A stretch of DNA of 64,000 nucleotides, from contig JAHLLJ010000001.1 in the NCBI GenBank assembly GCA_020444205.1, forward strand, positions 50,088-114,087, in the 5' to 3' direction. Of this stretch, positions 50,143 through 60,215 are shown one piece after another (position 1 is the stretch's first letter; the number at the start of each line of letters is the position of its first letter). The notes under the pieces were generated by a model. The model worked only from the letters and a program-made list of their open reading frames with translations. It made no database searches and was not told the DNA's origin. The DNA comes from Deltaproteobacteria bacterium (GTDB lineage: Bacteria > Desulfobacterota > Desulfarculia > Desulfarculales > Desulfarculaceae). A program made the position numbers and the translations under genes.

Positions 50143-51159
50143 ATGAAAACTAAGCTTAGAAAAATTTTTGCAGGGCTGGCCTTGGTGTGTTTTGCGATGG
50201 CGTTGTTGGTGGCGGGCGCCGAAGCCAAGACGCAGATCAAAATGCAGTGCGTCTACCCAGAGACCAGCAACGGCGGAGTGATGGTCAAGACTTTCGCCAA
50301 GAAGGTGGCCAAGTACACCAACGGCGAGGTGGAGGTCAAGCTGTTCTGGCCTAACCAGCTGGTAAAGGTGAAAGAGGCCTACACCGCGGTTTCCAAGGGC
50401 ATGGTGGACATGCTTTACGCGGCGTCCATCTACTACGGCGGCATCGTGCCGGCGTCCAAAAGCCAGTGGCTGCCAATGGCCTGGGCTTCCCCCGAGGATG
50501 CCTACAAACTGTTCTACGACTTCGGTTATATGGAACTGCTGCGCAAGGCCAACTCGGCCAAGGGCGTGTGGCTGCTGGGAACCACCTTCAGCGGCTCCAT
50601 GGGCTTCATGACCAACTTCGATGTGACCGGCCTGGATAGCTTCAAGGGCAAGAAGATTAGAGCAATGAGCGTGGACGCCTCCCTGGTGCGGGGCCTGGGG
50701 GCCTCCCCGGTGGCCATGCCCGGCACCGAGATGTACGCGGCCATGAAGCGGGGCACCATCGACGGCGTTATCTATCCTTACTACATCATCAACACCTACA
50801 AGTTCTCCGAGGTCACCACTTGCGTGACCCTGCCCGGCATCCACACCCCCAACATGGTCGACGTGTACATGAACCAGAAGCTGTGGGAGTCGCTTTCTCC
50901 CAAATTCCAGTTTGCCCTGTCAAGAGCTTGCGAAGAGACCGCGCTGCTTTCCGCCCTGTGGTCGGAAAAGTGGAATCGCGATGCCTTCATTACCTGCAAG
51001 AAAAAGGGAATCAAGATCATGGAACTGAGCGACGCCGACCAGGCCAAGCTGCGGGCCATGGCGCGAGAAGACTGGAAAAAGACCGCCGCGCAGTCGCCTG
51101 ATCTTAAAAAAGCGGTGGCTTTGATCGAAAAGTTCTTGGACAGCAAAAAGGGCAAGTAG
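50143..51159 (+). CDS. dctP: TRAP transporter solute-binding protein DctP, copy 2
   Basis: Same length (338 aa) and clearly paralogous to copy 1; FKGKKIRAM. Confidence 0.92.
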   Translation: MKTKLRKIFAGLALVCFAMALLVAGAEAKTQIKMQCVYPETSNGGVMVKTFAKKVAKYTNGEVEVKLFWPNQLVKVKEAYTAVSKGMVDMLYAASIYYGGIVPASKSQWLPMAWASPEDAYKLFYDFGYMELLRKANSAKGVWLLGTTFSGSMGFMTNFDVTGLDSFKGKKIRAMSVDASLVRGLGASPVAMPGTEMYAAMKRGTIDGVIYPYYIINTYKFSEVTTCVTLPGIHTPNMVDVYMNQKLWESLSPKFQFALSRACEETALLSALWSEKWNRDAFITCKKKGIKIMELSDADQAKLRAMAREDWKKTAAQSPDLKKAVALIEKFLDSKKGK

Positions 51160-51172
51160 TCCCGTTGTCGTG

Positions 51173-51197
51173 GCGGGGGGAGCCCGGCTCCTCCCGC
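51173..51197 (+). other. Intergenic stem-loop between dctP copy 2 and dctQ
   Basis: GCGGGGGGAGC-CCG-GCTCCTCCCGC, 11-bp stem with one G-U wobble, followed by TCTTT. Confidence 0.65.
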
Positions 51198-51216
51198 TCT
51201 TTAAAAGGCAAGGTGG

Positions 51217-51768
51217 ATGGTGGCAGTAGAAAGGTACCGGAAAATTACCGCCCTATGCGGATTCGTTGACTCGGTCAGCTTAGTGGCCGGAAAGCTGAGC
51301 AGCTATGTGATCGGCTTGGTGGTCCTAATGATGTCCTACGAAGTGGTGAGCCGCTATGTGTTCAATGCCCCCACCATCTGGTCTGGGGAGCTTTGCCAAT
51401 ACGGTTTGTGCTTCGCCACCATGCTGGGCGGCGGATACACGCTCATGGTGGACAAACACATCCGGGTCGACATCATCTACAGGAAATTCAATTTCAAAAA
51501 GCGCGCCGTGGTTGAGCTGGCCACTTGGTGGGTGGTCATTGGCTTCCTGGTGGTGCTGACCTGGAAGGGCGGCGAGCTGGCCATCGATGCCTATCTGGGT
51601 GATGAAAAATCCATGGCCTTTTTAGAGGTCCCCATGGTCTATAGCCTGTCCCTCATCCCCATCGGATCAGCCCTGCTCTTGCTGCAAGCGATCACCCGGT
51701 TGATTAGGAACATTCTCAACCTGCTGCTGGGCAAAGAAGAATTTAACCTTGTGGATTCCCATTTCTAG
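51217..51768 (+). CDS. dctQ: TRAP transporter small permease
   Basis: Four hydrophobic segments, EVVSRYVFNAPTIWSGEL. Confidence 0.92.
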   Translation: MVAVERYRKITALCGFVDSVSLVAGKLSSYVIGLVVLMMSYEVVSRYVFNAPTIWSGELCQYGLCFATMLGGGYTLMVDKHIRVDIIYRKFNFKKRAVVELATWWVVIGFLVVLTWKGGELAIDAYLGDEKSMAFLEVPMVYSLSLIPIGSALLLLQAITRLIRNILNLLLGKEEFNLVDSHF

Positions 51769-51783
51769 GGCGGGCTAAATAAC

Positions 51784-53091
51784 ATGGAAACTGGATTGGT
51801 CGTAATCATAATCACCCTGGCCCTGGCCGTTTTACTGTTGGCCGGGGTTCCGGTGGGCTTCGCCCTGGGTGGTGGGGCAGTGGCGGGAGTGCTCTATTTG
51901 TGGGGGCCCAAGGGCCTCTACATGCTGGCCAACACCGCCTATGCCGACAGCACCAGCTTCATACTTTTGGCGGTTCCATTATTCATCTTCATGTCCAATG
52001 TATTGAAAAACACCGGTCTGGCCGACGAGCTCTATGAGATCGTCTATAAATGGCTGGGACCGCTTCCCGGCGGCCTGGCCGCGGGCACGGTGGTCATTTG
52101 CGCCATTTTCGCGGCCATGGCCGGTATCAGCTCGGTAGCCACCATCAGCATGGGCCTGATCGCCTTGCCTTCCATGCTCAAGCGGGGCTACAGCAAGGAT
52201 ATTGCCACCGGCTGCATCTCCGCCGGCGGGGCCTTGGGCATCCTCATCCCCCCCAGCATCATCATGATCATCTACGGCTCCATGGCCGAGGTGTCTATCG
52301 GCAAGCTGTTCATGGGCGGGATCGTGCCGGGTATCCTGTTGGCCTTGATCTTTGTGGCCTACATATTGATTCGATGCTTTTTCAAGCCCGAACTGGGACC
52401 GCCGGTGGAGGAGCGTTACTCCTTAAAGGAAAAGCTGGTCGCCTGCAAAGGCGTTGTGCTGCCGGCGGCCCTGATAATCATGGTGCTGGGCTCCATCTAC
52501 ACCGGCGCGGCCACTCCCACCGAGGCGGCGGGCATCGGCGCCTTGGGCTCGCTGATTTGCGCCATGATCCAGCGCCGGGCCACGGTGAAAAACATCAAGG
52601 ATGCTTTGATCTCCACGGTGTCGCTCAACGCCATGGTGCTCTGGATCATGATAGGGGCCGTGGCCTTCACCCACGTTCTGGCCTATGCCGGAGTGCCGGA
52701 CATGGTCAAAGACGTAATCGAGTCTGTGAACATGGGCCGGTGGTGGGTTTTGGCCGGCATGCAGCTCACCTTCTTCCTGCTGGGTATGGTCCTGGACCCG
52801 GCGGGCATAATCATGCTGACCACCCCCATTTTCATACCCATTGTCAAGGAACTGGGCTTTGATCCGGTATGGTTCGGCATCTTGTTCACCATCAACATGG
52901 AGATGGCTTACATAACCCCGCCGTTTGGTTTCAACCTGTTCATCATGAAGGGGGTTGTGCCGCCGGGAATTCACATGGCCGACCTCTACCGGTCTATCGT
53001 GCCTTTTGTTGTACTGCAGGCCATCTGTTTATTTATTATCATCATCTGGCCGGACCTGGCGCTTTGGCTGCCGGGCATGACCGGCAAGTAG
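51784..53091 (+). CDS. dctM: TRAP transporter large permease
   Basis: LLAGVPVGFALG, AGALGILIPPSI-like motif, GAATPTEAAGIGALG. Confidence 0.95.
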   Translation: METGLVVIIITLALAVLLLAGVPVGFALGGGAVAGVLYLWGPKGLYMLANTAYADSTSFILLAVPLFIFMSNVLKNTGLADELYEIVYKWLGPLPGGLAAGTVVICAIFAAMAGISSVATISMGLIALPSMLKRGYSKDIATGCISAGGALGILIPPSIIMIIYGSMAEVSIGKLFMGGIVPGILLALIFVAYILIRCFFKPELGPPVEERYSLKEKLVACKGVVLPAALIIMVLGSIYTGAATPTEAAGIGALGSLICAMIQRRATVKNIKDALISTVSLNAMVLWIMIGAVAFTHVLAYAGVPDMVKDVIESVNMGRWWVLAGMQLTFFLLGMVLDPAGIIMLTTPIFIPIVKELGFDPVWFGILFTINMEMAYITPPFGFNLFIMKGVVPPGIHMADLYRSIVPFVVLQAICLFIIIIWPDLALWLPGMTGK

Positions 53092-53118
53092 TACGAGAGA
53101 TCAGAAGGTAAATTGCAA

Positions 53119-54912
53119 ATGAAAGTAACCGATGCGCAAGAGTTGAAAACTCGGCCCTGGTTTCATGCTTATCCAGAGCGGATCAAACGCCGGTTCGACG
53201 ATTACCAGTTTCCCCGGGTGTCGCTGTTCGACTTTCTCAAATCCAGCGCCAAATACTATGGCGATTCCACCGCGGTTCTCTACGAAAACGAAAACCTCCT
53301 TTTGAATTACAAGGAGCTGCTGAGCCTCTGCGGCCGCTTTGCCGAGGGGCTGGTGAACAAGCTGGGCCTGTCCAAGGGCGATACCATTGCCATATATGCC
53401 CGCAATTATCCTGAAGTGATAATCGGCATGTTCGCTAGCTACGCGGCGGGCGCCACCTATGTATCTTGCAATCCCATTTTGATCAAGGAAGAGCTCAAGT
53501 ACCAGCTGGTGGACTCCAAGGCCAAGGTGGCCATCATCTCCGATGACAAGTATCCCGTGCTCAAGGAGATATTGGACGAAGGCGGCACCATGCTGGAGGC
53601 GGTCATCGTGTTTGATAGGGACCATGAGTTGAAGCTGGATTTGTTCGAGCAGGGGAGGGAGCAATACAAAGAGCCCTTCGTGGCTTTCAAGGAGGTGTTC
53701 GGCGGCACGGAATTGGCGCCCGTGAAATTGGACCCGTCCGAGGATCTGGCCGCCATCATCTATACCTCAGGCACCACCGGGCAGCCCAAAGGGGTCATGG
53801 TCTCCCATGAGAACGCGGTATGCAGTGCCATTCTTTATCACGCCACCTACACCGGGATGTACCCGGAAGAGGATGAGGAAGGGCTGCTCAAGTTTGAAAA
53901 CGACCCGGCTGATCTGCAAGAGGATTGGGACTTCCCCATCCGTTACGGCATCGACTCAGCCATGGCCGCGGCGCCCTGGACCCACATGATGGGCTTTTTG
54001 GCTCATCTCCAGGCCCTGGTGATGGGGGCCATGGCCATCATCCCGGTGCCAGAGATGAACATCAAAAAGGCCTTTGAAATCATCAAACGCTGGAAGGTGT
54101 CTTTTGCGGGCGGAGCTCCGCAGATGATGACCATGATGCTGGAATCGCCGGATATCGACGAGACCGACCTGTCCAGCATTCGTGTATGGACCACCGGCGG
54201 CGCGCCTTGCACCGTGGCCCTGGGCACCAACTTTGAGCAGAAGATCGGCGGGGTGATCGCCGAGGGTTACTCGCTCACCGAAGCCACCATGGCCTCGGTA
54301 AAGAACTTTTCCAACAAGTCCAGCCAGCGCAAATGGGGCTCCATAGGGTTGCCGTTGCCATTTACCGACGTGAAGATCGTCAACCCCGGGGACAGGACCC
54401 AGGAAATGGCCCCGGGCGAGGAAGGCGAGTTGATTCACAACGGCTACCAGGTTTCCAAGGGCTACCTCAATCTGCCCGAAGAAACCGCCGAGTGTTTTGA
54501 GGACGGCTGGATATTTACCGGTGACATCGGCCGCATGGATGAAGACGGCTACTTTTACATCACCGGCCGGCTCAAGGACATCATTATCTACAAGGGCTAC
54601 AACATCGCCCCACGTATGTTGGAGGAGGTTTTGTATGCCCACCCGCAAATTTCCGAGGCCGCGGTGGTGGGCCAAAAGGACGAGAGGGCCGGGGAGATCC
54701 CGGTGGCCTTCGTAGTACTAAAGGACGGTGCCGATTTGGGGGGCAAGGAAATAATCGAGTATGTGAATGAGCGGGTAGCCGGATACAAGAAGATCCGCAA
54801 AGCGATCGTGGTAAATGAGCTGCCCTATAGCGGCACCGGAAAAATTATGAAAAAGAATCTGGCCACCATGCTAGAGGGCGGAAAATTCCTTGGCTCCGAG
54901 GTGGCGCTGTAA
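53119..54912 (+). CDS. Acyl-CoA synthetase, AMP-forming
   Basis: IIYTSGTTGQPKGVMVSHEN, EGYSLTEA, GWIFTGDIGRMDEDGYFYITGR. Confidence 0.93.
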   Translation: MKVTDAQELKTRPWFHAYPERIKRRFDDYQFPRVSLFDFLKSSAKYYGDSTAVLYENENLLLNYKELLSLCGRFAEGLVNKLGLSKGDTIAIYARNYPEVIIGMFASYAAGATYVSCNPILIKEELKYQLVDSKAKVAIISDDKYPVLKEILDEGGTMLEAVIVFDRDHELKLDLFEQGREQYKEPFVAFKEVFGGTELAPVKLDPSEDLAAIIYTSGTTGQPKGVMVSHENAVCSAILYHATYTGMYPEEDEEGLLKFENDPADLQEDWDFPIRYGIDSAMAAAPWTHMMGFLAHLQALVMGAMAIIPVPEMNIKKAFEIIKRWKVSFAGGAPQMMTMMLESPDIDETDLSSIRVWTTGGAPCTVALGTNFEQKIGGVIAEGYSLTEATMASVKNFSNKSSQRKWGSIGLPLPFTDVKIVNPGDRTQEMAPGEEGELIHNGYQVSKGYLNLPEETAECFEDGWIFTGDIGRMDEDGYFYITGRLKDIIIYKGYNIAPRMLEEVLYAHPQISEAAVVGQKDERAGEIPVAFVVLKDGADLGGKEIIEYVNERVAGYKKIRKAIVVNELPYSGTGKIMKKNLATMLEGGKFLGSEVAL

Positions 54913-54977
54913 GGCTTGGCTGAATAGCGGCGATAGCGTTGGCTGCGACTGACAGCTAAAGCAGCGGGGAAAGTTGT

Positions 54978-56078
54978 ATGGGCTTAATATTCTCGCCCCT
55001 TGAAATAAACGGCATGCGCTTGCCAAACCGTTTGGTGCGCTCAGCTACTTTTGACGGAGAGGCTGAGCCCAATGGCGAGGTTTCGGAAGCCCAAATCGGG
55101 CGCTACCGCGATCTGGCGGCCGGTGGGGTTGGCCTGATTGTTACCTGCGCCACCTGCGTATCTGAAAATGGCCGCTTTTATCCCAACCAGAATCGTTTGG
55201 ACCGCGATTCGAGCATAGCCGGACACGAGCGGCTGAATGATGCGGTGCACCGCCAGGGCGGCAAGTTGGTGGGGCAGCTGTTCCACGGCGGCCGGGAGGT
55301 GTCGCGCCGCACCGGAAGGCAGGGGCTGGGGCCATCCGTGGTCCAGGACCCGCGCACCCCGGAGCTCAAGTACCGCGAGATCACCGAAGCCGAGATTTGG
55401 CAAGTGGTGAAAGACTTCGGCAACGCGGCGGCCCGGGCCCGTAAAGCAGGCTATGACGCAGTGCAAATCCACGGGGCCCACGCCTTTTTGTTCGCCCAGT
55501 TCCTCTCACCAGACAGCAACCGCCGTGAGGATAAGTGGGGTGGAGACCTTGGCAACCGTTTGCGGTTGCATCGGGAGGTCTTGGCCGACATCCGCGCAAA
55601 GGTTGGGCCTGACTATCCGGTGATGATGAAGTTTGGCCTAAGGGACGGTTTTGACGAAGGCCTGACCCTTGATGAGGGGTTGCAGGCGGCAAAGGTCCTG
55701 GCCCAGGCGGGTTGCGACTGCCTTGAAATCAGCCAAGGTCTAAGGGGAACCCAGGAGCTGGAAACCGAGTTTCGCACTGAGTTGCAACGGCCAGAAGACA
55801 GGGGCTATTTTCGCCAGTGGGCCCAGGCGGTGAAAGCGGCCGTGGATGTGCCTGTAATTGCGGTGGGCGGTATACGCGACATGGCCATGGTCGAGGACAT
55901 CTTGCACGGCGGTGAAGCCGACTTGGTGGCCATGTGCCGGCCCTTTATCTGCGAGCCAGACTTGGTTGACCGCTGGCGCAGAGGCGATCGCGAGCCGGCA
56001 CGCTGCGTATCCTGCAACCGGTGCAAACGGGAACTGGCTTCCTTTAGGCCCATTCAGTGCTTTTTAGATAGCCAGTAG
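54978..56078 (+). CDS. Old-yellow-enzyme-family oxidoreductase truncated after its Fe-S motif
   Basis: FSPLEINGMRLPNRLVRSAT, GYDAVQIHGAHAFLFAQFLSPDSNRR, terminal CVSCNRCKRELASFRPIQC. Confidence 0.9.
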   Translation: MGLIFSPLEINGMRLPNRLVRSATFDGEAEPNGEVSEAQIGRYRDLAAGGVGLIVTCATCVSENGRFYPNQNRLDRDSSIAGHERLNDAVHRQGGKLVGQLFHGGREVSRRTGRQGLGPSVVQDPRTPELKYREITEAEIWQVVKDFGNAAARARKAGYDAVQIHGAHAFLFAQFLSPDSNRREDKWGGDLGNRLRLHREVLADIRAKVGPDYPVMMKFGLRDGFDEGLTLDEGLQAAKVLAQAGCDCLEISQGLRGTQELETEFRTELQRPEDRGYFRQWAQAVKAAVDVPVIAVGGIRDMAMVEDILHGGEADLVAMCRPFICEPDLVDRWRRGDREPARCVSCNRCKRELASFRPIQCFLDSQ

Positions 56079-56197
56079 CGCCGGGGTTGCCGTGTCTGCC
56101 GAGACACGGAATTGCGTCAAAGCGGCGCGGACCGCAACACAAAAACCACGGGTCTCGGAGAATACCTCAGGCCCTACCAAATACGCAAAGGGACACC

Positions 56198-56650
56198 ATG
56201 AGATCGCTGTTTTACGAAGAGTTTGAAGTGGGGGACTATTTCGAGACCCGGGGCCGCACCATCACCGAGGCCGATATCGTGGCCTTCGCGGGCCTTTCCT
56301 GGGACTTCAACTCCATCCACACCGATGCGGAGTATGCCAAGGGCTCCATTTTCGGCGAGCGCATAGCCCACGGCGCTTTGGGCTTTGTGGTGCACACCGG
56401 GCTGTCCGCCGCCCTGGGTCATCTGACCGATACAATAGTTGCCTTCATGGGCATGACCTGGAACTTCCACCGTCCCATCAAGATCGGCGACACCATTCAC
56501 GTCGAGCAAAACGTAAAAAGCAAGAAAGCCACCGACAAGCCTGACATGGGCATCATCGTTTTCGACACCCGGGTGGTCAACCAAAAGGGCGAGGTGGTGC
56601 AGCAGGGCGACAAGACGGTATTCGTCAGGAAAAAGGGCCAGGCTGAATAG
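56198..56650 (+). CDS. MaoC-like enoyl-CoA hydratase
   Basis: TITEADIVAFAGLSWDFNSIHTD...IAHGALGF hot-dog motif; start trimmed to 56198. Confidence 0.9.
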   Translation: MRSLFYEEFEVGDYFETRGRTITEADIVAFAGLSWDFNSIHTDAEYAKGSIFGERIAHGALGFVVHTGLSAALGHLTDTIVAFMGMTWNFHRPIKIGDTIHVEQNVKSKKATDKPDMGIIVFDTRVVNQKGEVVQQGDKTVFVRKKGQAE

Positions 56651-56691
56651 CCGTAAACCACTGCGGGCAACAATTTTGGGGAGAAACGGGC

Positions 56692-57882
56692 ATGGATTTT
56701 AGCTTCAGCCCCCAGGCGGAAAAATTCCGGGCCGAACTAATCGAGTTCGTAAAGAGTGAACTTCCTAAGGACTACATCGGGCTCTATGGCGATGACGAGC
56801 ATTATGACGGCCACTGGGCCCTGGCCATGGATACCGCCAAAAAGCTGGGGCAAAGGGGATGGCTGACCATAAGCTGGCCCAAGGAGTACGGCGGCATGGG
56901 GGCCGGTTATGAGGAGCAGCTGGTCTTCAACTATGAGGTGGGTTACTGGGGCATCCCCGGCGCGGGAATGGGCATCGGAGGCACCGCCTGGGTGGGGCCC
57001 ACCCTGATGATCTACGGCACGGACGAGCAGAAGAAAAAGTACCTGCCCCTCATAGCCAGCGGCAGCGAGGATGGGGTGTGGTGCACCGGCTACAGCGAGC
57101 CGGACTCCGGCTCGGACCTGGCCAGCTTGCAGACCTATGCCGAGCGCCAGGGCGGCAAGTACATCCTCAACGGTCAGAAGATATGGACCAGCGCGGCCCA
57201 CCGTTCGCGTTGGTGCTGGCTGGCCGCCCGAACCGACCGCGACGCCCCCAAAAAACACCATGGCATAAGCTTGTTCATCCTGGACCTTAAGAGTCCGGGG
57301 GTGGAGGTAAAGCCGGTAATCAACATCTTGGGTCATCATCATTTCAACGAGATATTCATGAACAACGTGGAGCTTGGTCCCGAGGACCTGGTGGGGGCCG
57401 AGGGCCAGGGCTGGGAAGTTATAATGAAGGCCCTGTCCTTTGAGCGCAGCATCGGGGTCCGCTACGGAGCCAAGCTCAAGAGGATCTTGGACGAACTCAA
57501 GTCCTTTGCCATCCAGCACGGCCTGTTGAACAACGCTCAAGTCAGACACTCGCTGGTCACCCTGGATTTGGAGGTAGAGGCGCTTATCCTTTGCTCCTAC
57601 GAGACCGCCTGGAAAATCAGCCAAGGCGAGCGGATCATTTATGAGCCCTCCCGGGACAAGGCCAACCTGGACGGTTTAGTCAAGCGGTTGGCCAAGTTCG
57701 GCACTGAAATGATCGGGCCATATTCCCAGATGGCGCCCACTGACCAGCAAAGCAAGTGGCATAAGCTCAAGGGAGTGGTGGAAAATTTGTATTGGTCCGG
57801 ACCGGCCATAAACACCGCCGGGGGCACCACCAACACCATGCGAAACATCGTGGCTAAATATGGCCTCAAGATGTCGGCGTAG
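56692..57882 (+). CDS. Acyl-CoA dehydrogenase family protein, subunit-type 1
   Basis: GYSEPDSGSDLASLQT, NGQKIWTS, AGGTTNTMRNIVA. Confidence 0.93.
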   Translation: MDFSFSPQAEKFRAELIEFVKSELPKDYIGLYGDDEHYDGHWALAMDTAKKLGQRGWLTISWPKEYGGMGAGYEEQLVFNYEVGYWGIPGAGMGIGGTAWVGPTLMIYGTDEQKKKYLPLIASGSEDGVWCTGYSEPDSGSDLASLQTYAERQGGKYILNGQKIWTSAAHRSRWCWLAARTDRDAPKKHHGISLFILDLKSPGVEVKPVINILGHHHFNEIFMNNVELGPEDLVGAEGQGWEVIMKALSFERSIGVRYGAKLKRILDELKSFAIQHGLLNNAQVRHSLVTLDLEVEALILCSYETAWKISQGERIIYEPSRDKANLDGLVKRLAKFGTEMIGPYSQMAPTDQQSKWHKLKGVVENLYWSGPAINTAGGTTNTMRNIVAKYGLKMSA

Positions 57883-57923
57883 GTGATCTGGTGGCGCGGC
57901 ATTGCAAGTAAGGGGAGTTGGTC

Positions 57924-59072
57924 ATGGACTTTGAGATCGAAAAAGACAGAAACCTCATAAAAAAATCCGCCAGGGAACTGTTCGTCAAAGAGGCCGCTTT
58001 GGAAAGCACCCGGGAGATTTTTTGGGAGTCTGGTGGGTGCGACCAAAAGATTTGGAAGAAGATGGTTGGCCTGGGCTACGCCGGGTTATGCATCCCCGAG
58101 AAATACATGGGCCAGGAAGGCGATTTTTTCGACGCCGTGTTGGTGATGGAGGAAATCGGCCGCTATGCAGTGGAGGTGCCCTTTTGCGAGACCTCGGTTA
58201 TGGGCGCGGGGCTGCTGGAGGATCTGGCCGGGGAGAAGCTGAAAAAGGCCCTGCTCAAGAAGATCGCCTCCAAGGGCAGCGTCTGCTCTCTGGCCCTGTT
58301 GGAGGAGACATTTGATTTCAGCACCGTAAAGATCGCCACTGAATACCAGGACCTCGGCGACAAGGTGGTTATAGACGGTAGCAAGATATTCGTGCCCTAT
58401 GCCGAGCAGGCGGATCATCTGATCGTGTGCGCCCGTAAGCAGGGCACCGCCGAAGAGGACGGCCTGGCCTTCTTTGTAGTGCCCGCGGGAACCCAGGGCT
58501 TAAGCATCAACATTATGCCCACTATTGGCACCAAAAAATACCGTGAGGTGGTGCTGGATGGCGTAACCCTGGAAAAGGACAAAGCCCTGGGTCTGGGTGC
58601 CGACGGCTCGGTCATCCTGCAAGAGCTCATGGCCAAGGGTGCGGTTCTCAAGGCGGCGGAAATGTTGGGCGGGGCCCAGGCCGCACTTGAAGCTACGGTG
58701 AAGTACACCAAGGAGCGCACCCAGTTCGGCAAGGCCATAGGCTCCTTCCAGGTGGTGCAGCACAGCCTGGTGGAGATGCTCACCCAGGTGGATGGTTTAC
58801 GCAATCTGGTGTATCGGGCGGCTTGGAAAATCGACCAGGGCATGCCCTTTCTGGCCGACGCCGGGATGGCCAAGATCATGGCCAACGAGACCTACAACGA
58901 TGTGTGCTACGACGCCATGGTCTTGCATGGAGCCTACGGCTGGACCATGGAGGCGGATCTGGGGATATACCTGGTCAAGGCCAAGGACCTGGAAAACTGC
59001 TGCGGCAACAACGCCTATCACGAGAAAGTCATCGCCCGGCAATACGAGTCCGAGGCCGGACAGGCGGCATAG
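57924..59072 (+). CDS. Acyl-CoA dehydrogenase family protein, subunit-type 2
   Basis: YTKERTQFGKAIGSFQVVQH, LHGAYGWTMEADLGIY; start set to ATG 57924. Confidence 0.92.
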   Translation: MDFEIEKDRNLIKKSARELFVKEAALESTREIFWESGGCDQKIWKKMVGLGYAGLCIPEKYMGQEGDFFDAVLVMEEIGRYAVEVPFCETSVMGAGLLEDLAGEKLKKALLKKIASKGSVCSLALLEETFDFSTVKIATEYQDLGDKVVIDGSKIFVPYAEQADHLIVCARKQGTAEEDGLAFFVVPAGTQGLSINIMPTIGTKKYREVVLDGVTLEKDKALGLGADGSVILQELMAKGAVLKAAEMLGGAQAALEATVKYTKERTQFGKAIGSFQVVQHSLVEMLTQVDGLRNLVYRAAWKIDQGMPFLADAGMAKIMANETYNDVCYDAMVLHGAYGWTMEADLGIYLVKAKDLENCCGNNAYHEKVIARQYESEAGQAA

Positions 59073-59084
59073 GAGCCGAGAGTC

Positions 59085-60215
59085 TTGGGTCCTTTACAAG
59101 GCATAAAAATTTTGGAAATGGGCGGGGTGGGGCCCGGGCCTTTTTGCGGCATGATGCTGGCCGACATGGGCGCCGAGGTGATCCGCATCGAGCGGGCCGG
59201 ACAGTACCGCATCTCCCAGCACACCACCGACGTGCTCAGCCGCGGCAAGAAGTCCATAAACCTTGACCTGAAAAAGCCTGAAGGCGCGCAAGCGGCCCTG
59301 CGCATCATCGATGCGGTGGATGGGCTGTTCGAGGGCTTCAGGCCTGGGGTGATGGAAAAGCTGGGCTTGGGCCCGGAGGTGTGCCTGAAGCGCAACCCCA
59401 GGTTGATCTATGGCCGTATGACCGGATGGGGTCAGGAAGGTCCCCTGAGCAAAGAGGCGGGGCATGACATCAACTACATTGCCCTCACCGGAGCCTTGCA
59501 CTGCATAGGCAGGGCAGGGGAGAAGCCGGTGCCCCCGTTGAATTTGGTTGGCGATTTTGGAGGCGGCGGCATGCTGCTGGCCTTTGGCATGGTATGCGCC
59601 CTGCTGGAGCGGGAGCGTTCGGGCCGGGGCCAGGTGGTGGACAGCGCCATCATAGATGGAGCCGCCGCCTTGATGGCCATGATCCATGGCTTTAGGGCGG
59701 CGGGCCGCTGGAGTCTGAACCGGGAGGACAACATCCTCGACGGAGCAGCCCCGTTTTACGACACCTATGAGACCAAGGACGGCAAGTACCTGTCTTTGGG
59801 CTCGGTGGAGCCGGCCTTTTACAAGAACCTGCTGCGGCTGCTGGGCCTGGACCAGGTAGACGCCGAGGCGCAATACGACAAGCAAGCCTGGGCTGGGCTG
59901 AAAGAGGTCATCTCCTCCCGGATAAAGCAAAAGACCAGAGAGGAATGGTGCGAAATTTTCCAGGGCGAGAGCGCCTGCTTCGCCCCGGTGTTGGACATGG
60001 ACGAAGCCCGTCTGCACCCCCACCACGCGGCCAGAAAAACCTTTTTGGAATTGGGTGGGGTGGTGCAGGGTGCTCCCGCGCCCCGTTTTTCCCGCACTTC
60101 GCCTTCTTCACCCGCACCGCCGCCGGAGCCGGGCAGGCACACCAAGGAAATTTTGCAGGGCTTCGGGTTCGCGGAATCTGAAATCACCGCCTTGCAGAGC
60201 CAAAAAATAATATAA
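59085..60215 (+). CDS. Family III CoA-transferase-fold protein, alpha-methylacyl-CoA-racemase-like
   Basis: [63 protein letters not shown]. Confidence 0.88.
   Translation: MGPLQGIKILEMGGVGPGPFCGMMLADMGAEVIRIERAGQYRISQHTTDVLSRGKKSINLDLKKPEGAQAALRIIDAVDGLFEGFRPGVMEKLGLGPEVCLKRNPRLIYGRMTGWGQEGPLSKEAGHDINYIALTGALHCIGRAGEKPVPPLNLVGDFGGGGMLLAFGMVCALLERERSGRGQVVDSAIIDGAAALMAMIHGFRAAGRWSLNREDNILDGAAPFYDTYETKDGKYLSLGSVEPAFYKNLLRLLGLDQVDAEAQYDKQAWAGLKEVISSRIKQKTREEWCEIFQGESACFAPVLDMDEARLHPHHAARKTFLELGGVVQGAPAPRFSRTSPSSPAPPPEPGRHTKEILQGFGFAESEITALQSQKII

Noticed and set aside
53119-60215. Cluster as a bile-acid 7-dehydroxylation (bai-like) operon
   Set aside because: CoA ligase, OYE, SDR and family III protein recall bai genes, but the acyl-CoA dehydrogenases, MaoC, thiolase and ETF indicate side-chain beta-oxidation; no BaiE-like dehydratase or BaiG-like transporter was seen.
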